Origin: Arthrobacter sp.
Lineage (GTDB): Bacteria; Actinomycetota; Actinomycetes; Actinomycetales; Micrococcaceae
Assembly (NCBI GenBank): GCA_030147325.1
Contig: JASLAA010000008.1
Span: forward strand, 1-33,999
Reading direction: 5' to 3'
DNA length: 33,999 bases
The position numbers and the translations under genes are program-made. The notes beneath the pieces are model-generated. The model saw only the letters and a program-made list of their open reading frames with translations, did no database searches and was not told the origin of the DNA. This document shows positions 6,878 to 14,605 of the stretch, in pieces (within the stretch, counting starts at the first letter, position 1; each line of letters starts with the position of its first letter).

Positions 6878-8707
6878 CTAGTGGGCGGTGATCTCGCGCA
6901 GCAGCGCGACCGCGTCGTCGACGGCGACGTTCCGGGCTTCCCCGGTGCGGCGGTCCTTGACCTCGAGGACGCCCTCGGCGAGGCCGCGTCCGACGACGAC
7001 GATGGTGGGAACCCCGATCAGCTCGGCGTCACCGAACTTCACGCCGGGCGATACCTTGGGCCGGTCGTCGTAGAGGACGGTGAGACCGGCGGCCTCCAGT
7101 TCGCCCGCCAGTGTCTCGGCAGCCTCGAAGATCTCCGCACCCTTGCCCGTCGCGACGATGTGGACGTCCGCCGGTGCGACGTTGCGGGGCCAGATGATCC
7201 CGCGGTCGTCGTGGTTCGCCTCCGCCAGAGCCGCGAGGGCACGGGTCACTCCGACGCCGTACGATCCCATGGTCACCGTGGCGAGCTTCCCGTTCCGGTC
7301 CAGGACCTTCAGCCCGAGGGCTTCGGCGTACTTCCGCCCGAGCTGGAAGATGTGACCCATCTCGATGCCGCGCGCTGCGACGAGCGGCCCGGAACCGTCA
7401 GGGGCTTCGTCCCCCTCGCGTACCTCCACCGCCTCGATGGTGCCGTCCCACCCGAAGTCGCGACCGGCCACGAGGCCGAAGACATGTCTGCCGTGCTCGT
7501 TCGCCCCCGTGATCCACGACGTGCCGCTCACGACGCGCGGATCAACGAGGTAGCGCAGGCCCGTGGTGGCCTCGGCGCCCAGGACCGCGGCCTCCAGGGC
7601 CAGTCCGGGCCCGATGTAACCCTTGACCAGGCCGGGGTGTTTCTTCAGGTCCTCCTCGTTGGCCGCCTCCACGGCAACCTCGCCTCCGGTCTCGAGGTGG
7701 CCCGCGATGGTCGCCTCGATGCGCTTGAGGTCCACGGTGCGGTCGCCCGGGACACCGACGACCACGATCTCGCGCTCGCCCGTCGGCAGCACCGCGGCGA
7801 GTACGACGTTCTTCAGGGTGTCCGCTGCTGTCCAGCGGCGGTCGTCCCGGGGCGCTGACGCGTTGGCGTGCTCCACGAGGGTGTCGATGGTCGGCGTGTC
7901 CGGGGTGTCGCGGACCTCGGCCACGGGTGCCTGCGCGAAGTCGATCGCTTCGGGCACCACCGTGGTGACGGCCTCGACGTTGGCCGTGTATCCACCTGCC
8001 GAGCGCACGAAGGTGTCCTCCCCGATCGGCGTCGGATGCAGGAACTCCTCGCTCTTGGATCCGCCCATCGCGCCGGCGGTGGCGGTCACGGGCACGACGT
8101 CGAGCCCGAGCCGCTCGAAGATGCGCAGGTACGCGCCGCGGTGGAGCTGGTAGCTCGCCTCGAGGCCCTCGTCGTCGACGTCGAAGGAGTAGGAGTCCTT
8201 CATGATGAACTCGCGCCCGCGCAGCAGACCCGCCCGGGGACGGGCCTCGTCACGGTACTTGGTCTGGATCTGGAAGAGGCTCACCGGGAGGTCCTTGTAC
8301 GAGGTGTACAGATCCTTCACGAGCAGGGTGAACATCTCCTCGTGGGTGGGCGCCAGTAGGTAGTCCGCCCCCTTCCGGTCCTTCAGGCGGAAGATACCGT
8401 CTCCGTACTCCAGCCAGCGGTTGGTCGCCTCGTAGGGCTCCTTCGGGAGCAGCGCCGGGAAGTGGACCTCCTGCGCGCCGATGGCCTCCATCTCCTCGCG
8501 CACGATCGCCTCGACCCTGGCGAGCACCTTGAGCCCCAGCGGCAGCCAGCTGTAGATGCCGGGTGCCGCGCGTCGGATGTAGCCCGCCCGCACCAGGAGG
8601 CGGTGACTGGCCACCTCGGCGTCGGCGGGATCCTCACGCAGCGTGCGCAGGAAGAGGGTCGAGAGTCGTAAGACCACGCGGGTGTCCGTTCGGTTCGGTA
8701 CTGCCAT
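6878..8707 (-). CDS. proS: Prolyl-tRNA synthetase, bacterial type with INS domain
   Basis: Class II aminoacyl-tRNA synthetase of 609 residues. Motif 1 lies around APGIYSWLPLGLKVLARVE and motif 2 around LFQIQTKYRDEARPRAGLLRGREFIMKDSYSFD (in two parts: TKYRDEARPR and GREFIMKDSYSFD). A YbaK-like INS editing insertion occupies roughly residues 220-400, motif 3 is GSYGVGVTRALAALAE, and an anticodon-binding domain closes the protein (VSPGVKFGDAELIGVPT). The INS domain marks the bacterial type that hydrolyses Ala-tRNA(Pro). ATG at 8707 follows GGGAAGA; an internal GTG at the conserved VVLRLSTLF is an alternative start. A perfect hairpin overlaps the ribosome site (see separate entry). Confidence 0.97.
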   Translation of the reverse strand: MAVPNRTDTRVVLRLSTLFLRTLREDPADAEVASHRLLVRAGYIRRAAPGIYSWLPLGLKVLARVEAIVREEMEAIGAQEVHFPALLPKEPYEATNRWLEYGDGIFRLKDRKGADYLLAPTHEEMFTLLVKDLYTSYKDLPVSLFQIQTKYRDEARPRAGLLRGREFIMKDSYSFDVDDEGLEASYQLHRGAYLRIFERLGLDVVPVTATAGAMGGSKSEEFLHPTPIGEDTFVRSAGGYTANVEAVTTVVPEAIDFAQAPVAEVRDTPDTPTIDTLVEHANASAPRDDRRWTAADTLKNVVLAAVLPTGEREIVVVGVPGDRTVDLKRIEATIAGHLETGGEVAVEAANEEDLKKHPGLVKGYIGPGLALEAAVLGAEATTGLRYLVDPRVVSGTSWITGANEHGRHVFGLVAGRDFGWDGTIEAVEVREGDEAPDGSGPLVAARGIEMGHIFQLGRKYAEALGLKVLDRNGKLATVTMGSYGVGVTRALAALAEANHDDRGIIWPRNVAPADVHIVATGKGAEIFEAAETLAGELEAAGLTVLYDDRPKVSPGVKFGDAELIGVPTIVVVGRGLAEGVLEVKDRRTGEARNVAVDDAVALLREITAH

Positions 8708-8712
8708 TCATC

Positions 8713-8732
8713 TTCCCGCCGTCCGGCGGGAA
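8713..8732 (-). promoter_or_regulatory. Perfect hairpin covering the proS ribosome site
   Basis: The 20-base segment is an 8-bp perfect stem (ttcccgcc / ggcgggaa) with a 4-base loop, GGAC in the mRNA; a ninth pair could form inside. The 3' arm contains GGGAA, the only plausible Shine-Dalgarno sequence, and the proS ATG begins five bases after the stem. The stem would therefore mask the ribosome site. No T-run follows, so it is not a terminator. Confidence 0.6.
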
Positions 8733-8744
8733 ACAACAGGTACC

Positions 8745-8750
8745 AATCTA
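8745..8750 (-). promoter_or_regulatory. Possible -10 element of proS
   Basis: TAGATT on the minus strand fits the actinobacterial TANNNT pattern and lies about 40 bases upstream of the proS ATG in the 99-base gap. I see no convincing -35. The call is weak. Confidence 0.25.
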
Positions 8751-8806
8751 GCCGGTCCGCGCGTCCCGGGTCCGCTGTGCTGCAGGCGTCGGGGATGGCG
8801 CCGGCC

Positions 8807-9709
8807 TCAGAAGAGGATCGTCGCGAAGGTCTCCACCTGGTCGAACCCCACGCGCTTGTACGCCGCGATGGCCCGCGTGTTGTAGGAGTTCACGTAGAGA
8901 CTGACGGTGGGAGCCAGGGAGCGGGCAGCGACGACGACGGCGGCCATGTAGGCGGCGCTGAGCCCCTCGCCCCGACGGTCCGGATGCATCCACACGCCCT
9001 GCACCTGGACGGCCTGGGAGGAGACCGTGCCGAGCTCTGCCTTGAAGACGACGTCGCCGCTGTCGTCGAAGGCGGCGAGCGAGTGGTTCCTGCTGATGAG
9101 GGAGGCGACGCGGCGGCGGTAGTGCTCCGACCCGCCGATGAACGGCGAATAGCCGACTTCCTCCTCGAACATCGCCGCGCATGCGGGCAGGAGCCGGTCG
9201 AGCTCGTCGGGACGGGTGAACCGGAGGTCGGGAGCGGGAGCGACGGAGGGATCGGTGTCGATCGTCATGAGCGGCTGGACCGGGCGCACGTCGAAGGGTT
9301 CTCCGCTGTAGTCCTCGAGGGTGGACCAGAGGTCCATCACACCCTCGGACAGGCCGAAGATGGAGGAGAAGGTACGGCCGGAGCGGCCGAGGTGGTCGCC
9401 GAAGATGGCCCCGGTCTCGTCGGTCACCCCGATCGGTACAAGGTTCACGCCGGCCCAGCAGGCTGCGCGCAGCTCACCGTGCCGGAACATCCCGACGATC
9501 TCCCCTCCGGAGGGCGACGGCGCCGCGGTCCCGGTGGTCTCCAGGTGGGAGGCGATGAAGACGTTGGCCACGGGATCGGCGTTGACGATGGCCCAGAGGA
9601 CGCGCGTGTCCCCGTCTCCGAGCACCCGGAAGGACCAGGGCCCGGCAGGATCGGCCTGTGGTCTAGCTAACGGTAACCATGGGGCCACCCTGGCCAGCAG
9701 TCTCGCCAT
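8807..9709 (-). CDS. GNAT acetyltransferase with DUF4081 N-terminal domain
   Basis: Protein of about 300 residues. The N-terminal half (WSFRVLGDGDTRVLWAIVNADPVANVFIASHLE) resembles DUF4081 and the C-terminal half is a GNAT domain with the acetyl-CoA loop MHPDRRGEGLSAAYMAAVV and the late motif SLYVNSYNTRAIAAYKRVGF. Actinobacterial homologs such as M. tuberculosis Rv2867c sit directly downstream of ispG, as here; the acetyl acceptor is unknown. I chose ATG at 9709, preceded by GGTGAGG, which overlaps the end of ispG by 47 bases. A GTG at 9688 is a shorter alternative. The overlap implies co-translation with ispG. Confidence 0.88.
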   Translation of the reverse strand: MARLLARVAPWLPLARPQADPAGPWSFRVLGDGDTRVLWAIVNADPVANVFIASHLETTGTAAPSPSGGEIVGMFRHGELRAACWAGVNLVPIGVTDETGAIFGDHLGRSGRTFSSIFGLSEGVMDLWSTLEDYSGEPFDVRPVQPLMTIDTDPSVAPAPDLRFTRPDELDRLLPACAAMFEEEVGYSPFIGGSEHYRRRVASLISRNHSLAAFDDSGDVVFKAELGTVSSQAVQVQGVWMHPDRRGEGLSAAYMAAVVVAARSLAPTVSLYVNSYNTRAIAAYKRVGFDQVETFATILF

Positions 9710-10829
9710 CAGCCTCACCCATCTCCTCTGCGAGCCGCATCGCTTCCTCGATGAGTGTCTCAACGATCTGGTCCTCGGGAACAGTCTTGATGACTTCTCC
9801 CCGCACGAAGATCTGGCCCTTGCCATTTCCCGACGCGACGCCGAGGTCCGCTTCGCGGGCTTCGCCGGGGCCGTTGACGACGCAGCCCATCACGGCGACC
9901 CGCAGGGGCACCTCCATGCCCTCGAGGCCGGCGGTGACCTCCTCGGCGAGCGTGTACACGTCCACCTGGGCCCGTCCGCAGGAGGGGCAGGACACGATCT
10001 CCAGCTTGCGCGGGCGGAGGTTGAGCGACTGCAGGATCTGGTTGCCCACCTTGATCTCCTCGACCGGTGGGGCCGAGAGGGAGACGCGGATGGTGTCGCC
10101 GATGCCCTTGGCCAGCAGTGCGCCGAAAGCCGTGGCGGATTTGATGGTGCCCTGGAATGCCGGACCAGCCTCGGTGACACCCAGGTGGAGGGGCCAGTCG
10201 CCGCGCTCGGCCAGGAGCTCGTACGCCCTGACCATGACCACCGGGTCGTTGTGCTTGACAGAGATCTTGAAGTCGTGAAAATCGTGTTCCTCGAACAGGG
10301 AGGCTTCCCATACGGCGGATTCCACGAGCGCCTCGGGCGTCGCCTTGCCGTACTTGGCCATGAGTCGCGGATCGAGGGACCCCGCGTTGACCCCGATGCG
10401 GATGGATGTCCCCGCAGCTTTCGCGGCTGCGGCGATCTCCTTCACCTGGTCGTCGAACTTGCGGATGTTGCCCGGGTTGACCCGGACGGCCGCGCAACCG
10501 GCATCGATGGCGGCGAACACGTACTTCGGCTGGAAGTGGATGTCGGCGATCACCGGGATCTGCGACTTCTTCGCGATGATCGGCAGCGCGGCGGCATCGT
10601 CGGGCGAGGGGCACGCCACGCGGACGATGTCACAGCCCGTCGCGGTCAGCTCCGCGATCTGCTGCAGCGTCGCGTTGATGTCCGTGGTCGGGGTGGTGGT
10701 CATCGACTGGATGCTGATGGGCGAGTCCGACCCGACGCCCACCGATCCGACCTTGATCTGGCGCGTCTTGCGCCGGGGTGCGAGCACGGGCGGCGGTGCT
10801 GCTGGCATTCCTAAACTGACCGAGGTCAA
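9663..10829 (-). CDS. ispG: 4-hydroxy-3-methylbut-2-en-1-yl diphosphate synthase (IspG/GcpE)
   Basis: Iron-sulfur enzyme of the MEP pathway that converts MEcPP to HMBPP, a precursor of isoprenoids. The 388-residue protein has the TIM-barrel N-terminus (SDSPISIQSMTTTPTTDI, VRVACPSPDDAAAL, NPGNIRKFDDQVKEI) and a C-terminal 4Fe-4S domain with Cys281 and Cys284 (CPSCGRAQVD), Cys316 and Glu323 (GCVVNGPGE). These match the ligands C270, C273, C305 and E312 of E. coli IspG. I chose the TTG at 10829 because GGAGG lies six bases upstream and the result (MTSVSLGMPAAPPP) fits relatives as I recall them. ATG at 10841 would add four residues. dxr, another MEP gene, lies 8 kb away on the same strand. Confidence 0.96.
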   Translation of the reverse strand: MTSVSLGMPAAPPPVLAPRRKTRQIKVGSVGVGSDSPISIQSMTTTPTTDINATLQQIAELTATGCDIVRVACPSPDDAAALPIIAKKSQIPVIADIHFQPKYVFAAIDAGCAAVRVNPGNIRKFDDQVKEIAAAAKAAGTSIRIGVNAGSLDPRLMAKYGKATPEALVESAVWEASLFEEHDFHDFKISVKHNDPVVMVRAYELLAERGDWPLHLGVTEAGPAFQGTIKSATAFGALLAKGIGDTIRVSLSAPPVEEIKVGNQILQSLNLRPRKLEIVSCPSCGRAQVDVYTLAEEVTAGLEGMEVPLRVAVMGCVVNGPGEAREADLGVASGNGKGQIFVRGEVIKTVPEDQIVETLIEEAMRLAEEMGEADGETAGQGGPMVTVS

Positions 10830-10928
10830 GACATCCTCCATGCTGGCGGTCGTGACCGCGCGTCTGACGAAATTCCTGATTTCATTATCCACCTCGCCCG
10901 ACGGTCGGCGGCACGGTGGCGACCGACG

Positions 10929-11219
10929 TCACACCAGGTCGCGGAAGGCTCCGATGACGGGACTCCAGGCGGTCGTCTTGACGGCGGAGATGGCACCGGC
11001 CCGAGCGAACGGGTCCTCGCTGATCAACTGGTTCAGCTCGGCTTCCGTCTCGGCCGAGAAGATCAGCAGTGCGCCCGTGCCATCGGCGAAGGGGCCCGAA
11101 GCGAGGACATGCCCCTGACCGACGAGCTCCTCCAGCCACTGCCTGTGCACGGGACGGTGCTCGGCGCGCAGGCCGTCGTGGTCGGGGTTGTAGACGTACT
11201 CAACGGCGAAGATACTCAT
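10929..11219 (-). CDS. YciI-like (YCII domain) protein
   Basis: Small protein of 96 residues with a YCII domain (ferredoxin-like fold). It opens with MSIFAVEYVYNPDH and contains EHRPVHRQWLEELVGQGHVLASGPFADGTGALLIF, with the conserved histidines and aspartate of the family, and then SEDPFARAGA. Some relatives act as peroxidases or dehydrochlorinases, but most have no known role, so none is assigned. The start is ATG at 11219 with a weak AGGGTG site. The gap to ispG is 99 bases. An inverted repeat spans its junction with the upstream membrane-protein gene. Confidence 0.9.
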   Translation of the reverse strand: MSIFAVEYVYNPDHDGLRAEHRPVHRQWLEELVGQGHVLASGPFADGTGALLIFSAETEAELNQLISEDPFARAGAISAVKTTAWSPVIGAFRDLV

Positions 11220-11221
11220 GC

Positions 11222-11240
11222 ACGTCACCCTACGTGACGT
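11222..11240. repeat. Inverted repeat between yciI-like and membrane-protein genes
   Basis: Perfect 7-bp arms acgtcac (11222-11228) and gtgacgt (11234-11240) flank five bases. The repeat covers the stop of the membrane-protein gene and the leader of the yciI-like gene, two bases before its ATG. It could be an operator or an mRNA hairpin; the sequence alone does not decide. Confidence 0.45.
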
Positions 11241-11676
11241 CCAGCAGGTAGACCCTGACGATCGTCGCGACACCGGCTGCCCACAGCAGCGACGTCAGCG
11301 TCCCGATGATGAACCTCTCGGCTGCCGCCGGCGTCTCCTTCAGCTCGGCGTACCGGCCCAGGGCCTTCACAGCGACGACGTAGGCGATGGCGACGGGCTG
11401 ACCGCCCAGGATCGCCACCGTCACCGCGAGACGCTCCAGCACACCGATGACCAGGCCGCCTCGCAGCACGCCGGGAGGCAGGGTGTCCAGCGGCACCCGA
11501 GGCGGTTCGGCGGGCGGATCGGGCAGTTCGAGCTGGGGCTGGTCGGCGGGCTCGGGGAGCTCCCGGCGTCGTTCAGCGGTGTCCACCGATCGTGCCAGGC
11601 GCAGCACGAGCATGGTCACCGGCGAGCCGACACCGCCTGCGACGAGCAGTGCTGCCGCGATCCACAGTGCCTCCAC
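11230..11676 (-). CDS. Small actinobacterial membrane protein, unknown function
   Basis: Predicted protein of 148 residues, family not known to me by name. One membrane helix opens it (WIAAALLVAGGVGSPVTMLVL), a Pro/Glu-rich cytoplasmic-looking linker follows (about 30-65), then two or three helices around GVLRGGLVIGVLERLAVTVAILGG, PVAIAYVVAVKALGRY and FIIGTLTSLLWAAGVATIV. The segment RYAELKETPAAAERFIIGT looks conserved in similar actinobacterial proteins. The start is GTG at 11676 with GGGGAGGAG upstream, which is much better than any earlier start. It lies 117 bases downstream of the response regulator, so it may or may not share that transcript. Confidence 0.75.
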   Translation of the reverse strand: MEALWIAAALLVAGGVGSPVTMLVLRLARSVDTAERRRELPEPADQPQLELPDPPAEPPRVPLDTLPPGVLRGGLVIGVLERLAVTVAILGGQPVAIAYVVAVKALGRYAELKETPAAAERFIIGTLTSLLWAAGVATIVRVYLLDVT

Positions 11677-11793
11677 CGCGACTCCTCCCCTGTGCTGTGC
11701 GCCGTCCCGGCTGCTGTCGCGACCGGCCTCATGCTCATGTCTACAGCACGGCACCCCCACCGGGCGCGGGGTCAGGGGCCGCGGAGGGCCTGC

Positions 11794-12459
11794 TCATCCG
11801 GCGACACCGAGTTTGAAGGCGAGGATGACCGCCTGCACCCGGTCCCTTAACCCGAGTTTGTGCAGAATCCGTCCGATGTGCGTCTTCACCGTCGATTCGG
11901 CCAGGTAGAGGGAGGCGGCGATCTCCGCGTTGGTCGCCCCGTCGGCGATGAGGTGGAAGACGTCCAGTTCGCGACTCGTGAGGATCGACAGCAGTTGCTC
12001 GGGATCCTCCCGGCCGCCGGCGGCAGCGAGCCGTGGTGCGGCCAGGGCGATGAGCTTCGCGGTGATCCGCGGTTCGACGACGGCGTCACCGCGCCGCACG
12101 GCGTGGATGGCCGCGACGAGTCCGGCCGGCCTCGTGTCCTTGAGCAGGAAACCCGACGCGCCGGCAGCAAGAGCGCCGAAGGCGTAGTCGTCGAGGTCGT
12201 AGGTGGTCAGCACGAGGACACGGGTCTCGGGAAGGGACCGGGTGATGCGTCGCGTCGCTTCGAGCCCGTCCATCGTCGGCATCCGCACGTCCATGAGGAC
12301 GACGTCGGGGTGCAGCCGTTCGGCCGCGCGGACAGCGGCCGCACCGTCCCCCGCGTCACCGACGACCTCGAGTCCGGGTTCGGCCTCGAGGACGAGTCGA
12401 AGCCCGTAGCGGACCAGTTCCTGGTCATCGGCCAGCAGGATCCGGAGGGTGTCCGTCAT
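11794..12459 (-). CDS. NarL/FixJ-family response regulator
   Basis: DNA-binding response regulator of 221 residues. The receiver domain has the acidic pair D11-D12, the phospho-acceptor D57 (VVLMDVRMP), T85 and K107 (GFLLKD). The C-terminal LuxR-type HTH is LTSRELDVFHLIADGATNAEIAASL followed by STVKTHIGRILHKLGLRDR. It is the partner of the adjacent DesK-type kinase: its ATG overlaps the kinase stop by four bases (ATGA), with GGGAGG upstream inside the kinase gene. In such four-gene sets the regulator usually controls the linked ABC exporter; that is inferred here from position. Confidence 0.95.
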   Translation of the reverse strand: MTDTLRILLADDQELVRYGLRLVLEAEPGLEVVGDAGDGAAAVRAAERLHPDVVLMDVRMPTMDGLEATRRITRSLPETRVLVLTTYDLDDYAFGALAAGASGFLLKDTRPAGLVAAIHAVRRGDAVVEPRITAKLIALAAPRLAAAGGREDPEQLLSILTSRELDVFHLIADGATNAEIAASLYLAESTVKTHIGRILHKLGLRDRVQAVILAFKLGVAG

Positions 12460-13679
12460 GCCGTCCCTCCCGTCCAGGGCAGCCGGGCCTGCACGCGCCA
12501 GCCCCCGCCGTCGCGCGGGCCCGCCTCGACCGTACCGGCATAGAGCGCTACCCGCTCCCTGATCCCGAGGAGGCCCCGCCCCGACTCCTGCCCTGGCGTG
12601 CCGCCCTGGGTCGCGGGAGCGTCGTCCTCCACGAGGATGACCACGGCGTCCTCCGTCCGGGACACGAGTACGGTGACCCTGCTCGCTCCCGTGGCGTGCC
12701 GCAGGGCGTTCGTGAGCGCCTCCTGCACGATCCTGAACACGGTCAAGCCGAGGGCGGGATCCGCGACGGGCGGACCTGTCAGGGTCAGGCGCACCGGCAG
12801 GCCGGCATGCCGGATCCCCTCCGCCAGATCCGGCAGGTCCGGGACACCGGGCTGCGGGGTGTGCTGGACGGGGAGCATCCGATCCTCGACCCTCACCGTC
12901 CCCAACAGTCGTCGGACCTCTGCGAGCGTGCGACGCCCGGTATCCGCGACCCGTCCGATCGCGTCGCGCGCCTGCTCGGGCCGGGCGGGAGCCGCCGCGT
13001 GGGCGCCATCGGCGAGGAAGATCATCACGGACAGGCTGTGCGCGATAATGTCGTGCATCTCACGGGCTATCCGCTCACGTTCGCGTGCCCCTGCGATCTC
13101 GTACTGCTGATCACGCTCGTGCTCGAGGTGCCGGGCCCGGTCCAGCAGCGCGAGGATGTAGCGCCCCCGGACCCCCACGTTGATCCCGATGAGCATCACG
13201 ATGACCAGCAGGACGGCGATTCCGAGCGCGTTGTTCAGCCAGTCCGAGAAGAAGAATCCGGTGACAGGGGGTTGGGTACCCTCCAGCAGCGGGTACCCGG
13301 TCCGGCCCCGGACGGTGAGGACGTACCCGCCCAGGGCTGCGCAGCCGACTCCCAGTCCGAAGCACACCCACGCGGCACGGGCGGACAGGTATGCACCCAC
13401 GGCATAGCCGGTCAGCAGGGGCAGCAGGAGCTCGGCTGCCGTGCCCGTCGCGGCGGAGATCAGGAACAGCACGTTGCCGGCCGCGAACATCAGCGCGGGC
13501 CGCCGTCGGCGGAAGAACACGACGACTGCTCCGGCAAGCGCGAGCACCACCGCGATCCATGCCGGGGCCAGACCGGGGACGCCGGCCGACACGACCGCAA
13601 GGACGACGGCGCAGAGCAGGTACGCACCGGTGGTCAGTGCGTCCCCCAGCCAGGGCCGGTCACGGAGGGAGCGCCGCAC
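12456..13679 (-). CDS. DesK/NarX-type sensor histidine kinase
   Basis: Membrane histidine kinase of about 407 residues. Roughly six transmembrane helices (about residues 13-35, 39-56, 62-79, 82-97, 102-123, 151-170) are followed by a coiled segment, the HisKA_3 dimerisation box REMHDIIAHSLS with phospho-His 209, and an HATPase_c domain with N box EALTNALRHA and G box GRGLLGIRERV. With little extracytoplasmic sequence, it may sense a membrane or intramembrane signal, as many bacitracin- or lipid-linked kinases do; that is inference. I list the GTG at 13679. A CTG at 13760 has a better ribosome site (AGGAGA) and overlaps the permease stop, and may be the true start. Confidence 0.93.
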   Translation of the reverse strand: MRRSLRDRPWLGDALTTGAYLLCAVVLAVVSAGVPGLAPAWIAVVLALAGAVVVFFRRRRPALMFAAGNVLFLISAATGTAAELLLPLLTGYAVGAYLSARAAWVCFGLGVGCAALGGYVLTVRGRTGYPLLEGTQPPVTGFFFSDWLNNALGIAVLLVIVMLIGINVGVRGRYILALLDRARHLEHERDQQYEIAGARERERIAREMHDIIAHSLSVMIFLADGAHAAAPARPEQARDAIGRVADTGRRTLAEVRRLLGTVRVEDRMLPVQHTPQPGVPDLPDLAEGIRHAGLPVRLTLTGPPVADPALGLTVFRIVQEALTNALRHATGASRVTVLVSRTEDAVVILVEDDAPATQGGTPGQESGRGLLGIRERVALYAGTVEAGPRDGGGWRVQARLPWTGGTA

Positions 13680-13756
13680 CGCTCCGGGCGCCCGGGGAAC
13701 GCCGGCAGGGACCGGCGTCCCTGCGGGGACGCCGGTCGTGGACGGTGGTCGATGCT

Positions 13757-14605
13757 TCAGGCGTCTCTCCTGGACAGGGTGAGTCCGCCGAGCACGAGGG
13801 AGACGGCGGTCCAGGCAAGGACCACGAAGCCGCCCGCGGCCGGGGTGAGGGGTGCGCCGGGCTCGGCCGAGGCCCCGGCGGGCAGGACCGCAGGGACGCT
13901 CCACATCGACTCCCCGGCTGCCGCGAACCCGTAGGGGGTGATCGTGGTGACCCACTCGATCGAGTTACCCAGCAGGGAGAGCCCGATCGGCAGGAGGAGG
14001 AGGACTCCCAGGACGGCTGCGATGCCCCCGGCGGCGGACCTGAGGATGGTCCCGACTCCCAGTGCGAAGACCGCCGTGAGACCCAGGAAGACAGCCGCGC
14101 CGAGCAGTGCGACGCCGAACCCGGGCTCGGCCAGGCCGACAGCGAGGCCGAGATCGTCGAACATCCGGTAGGTGGTGGCCCAGGCGCCGAACAGGGTGGA
14201 CAGCGCGACGACCGTCACGAGCCCGAAGAGCACGAGAGCCTTCGCCGCCAGGACAGGCAGCCGCGCCGGCACGGCGGCTAACGTGGACTGGACCATCTTC
14301 GTAGAATACTCACCGCTGACGGCCAGGACTCCCAGGACGGCGGCCACGAACTGCCCGAAGGCGGCACCGATCGCGACGATCGAGAGCGCGAACCGGACCG
14401 ACGGTTCGTCCGGTACTCCCGCGGACTCCATGGTCGCGGCCAGGAGGAAGCTCAGTCCGACCCCGACCAGCACGAGGGTGAGCAGCGACCAGAAGGTCGA
14501 GCGCAGGCTGGTCAGCTTGATCCATTCGGAGCGGAGCACTCCCGTGAAGTGGAGCCGCGCATCGGCCGGGATGCTCCGGCGGACGGGCAGAGTGGTCGTG
14601 CTCAT
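13757..14605 (-). CDS. ABC-2 type transporter permease
   Basis: Membrane subunit of 282 residues with about six transmembrane helices and an N-terminal cytoplasmic segment (VLRSEWIKLTSLRSTFWSLL) typical of the ABC-2 permeases that partner NatA/BcrA-type ATPases. GEYSTKMVQSTLAAVPAR after helix 2 is the coupling-helix region usual in this family. Its ATG overlaps the ATPase stop by four bases (ATGA) and follows GAGGAG. The exported substrate is unknown; antibiotics, lantibiotics, lipids and sodium are among those of relatives. Confidence 0.93.
   Translation of the reverse strand: MSTTTLPVRRSIPADARLHFTGVLRSEWIKLTSLRSTFWSLLTLVLVGVGLSFLLAATMESAGVPDEPSVRFALSIVAIGAAFGQFVAAVLGVLAVSGEYSTKMVQSTLAAVPARLPVLAAKALVLFGLVTVVALSTLFGAWATTYRMFDDLGLAVGLAEPGFGVALLGAAVFLGLTAVFALGVGTILRSAAGGIAAVLGVLLLLPIGLSLLGNSIEWVTTITPYGFAAAGESMWSVPAVLPAGASAEPGAPLTPAAGGFVVLAWTAVSLVLGGLTLSRRDA

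Noticed and set aside
5798..7858. 686-codon plus-strand frame opposite the TSUP permease and proS
   Set aside because: It crosses two well-identified minus-strand genes and gives a His/Arg/Asp-rich sequence typical of antisense frames in GC-rich DNA.
8708..8806. T-box or other riboswitch upstream of proS
   Set aside because: The gap is only 99 bases, and I see neither a T-box antiterminator sequence nor a specifier stem; only the short hairpin is supported.
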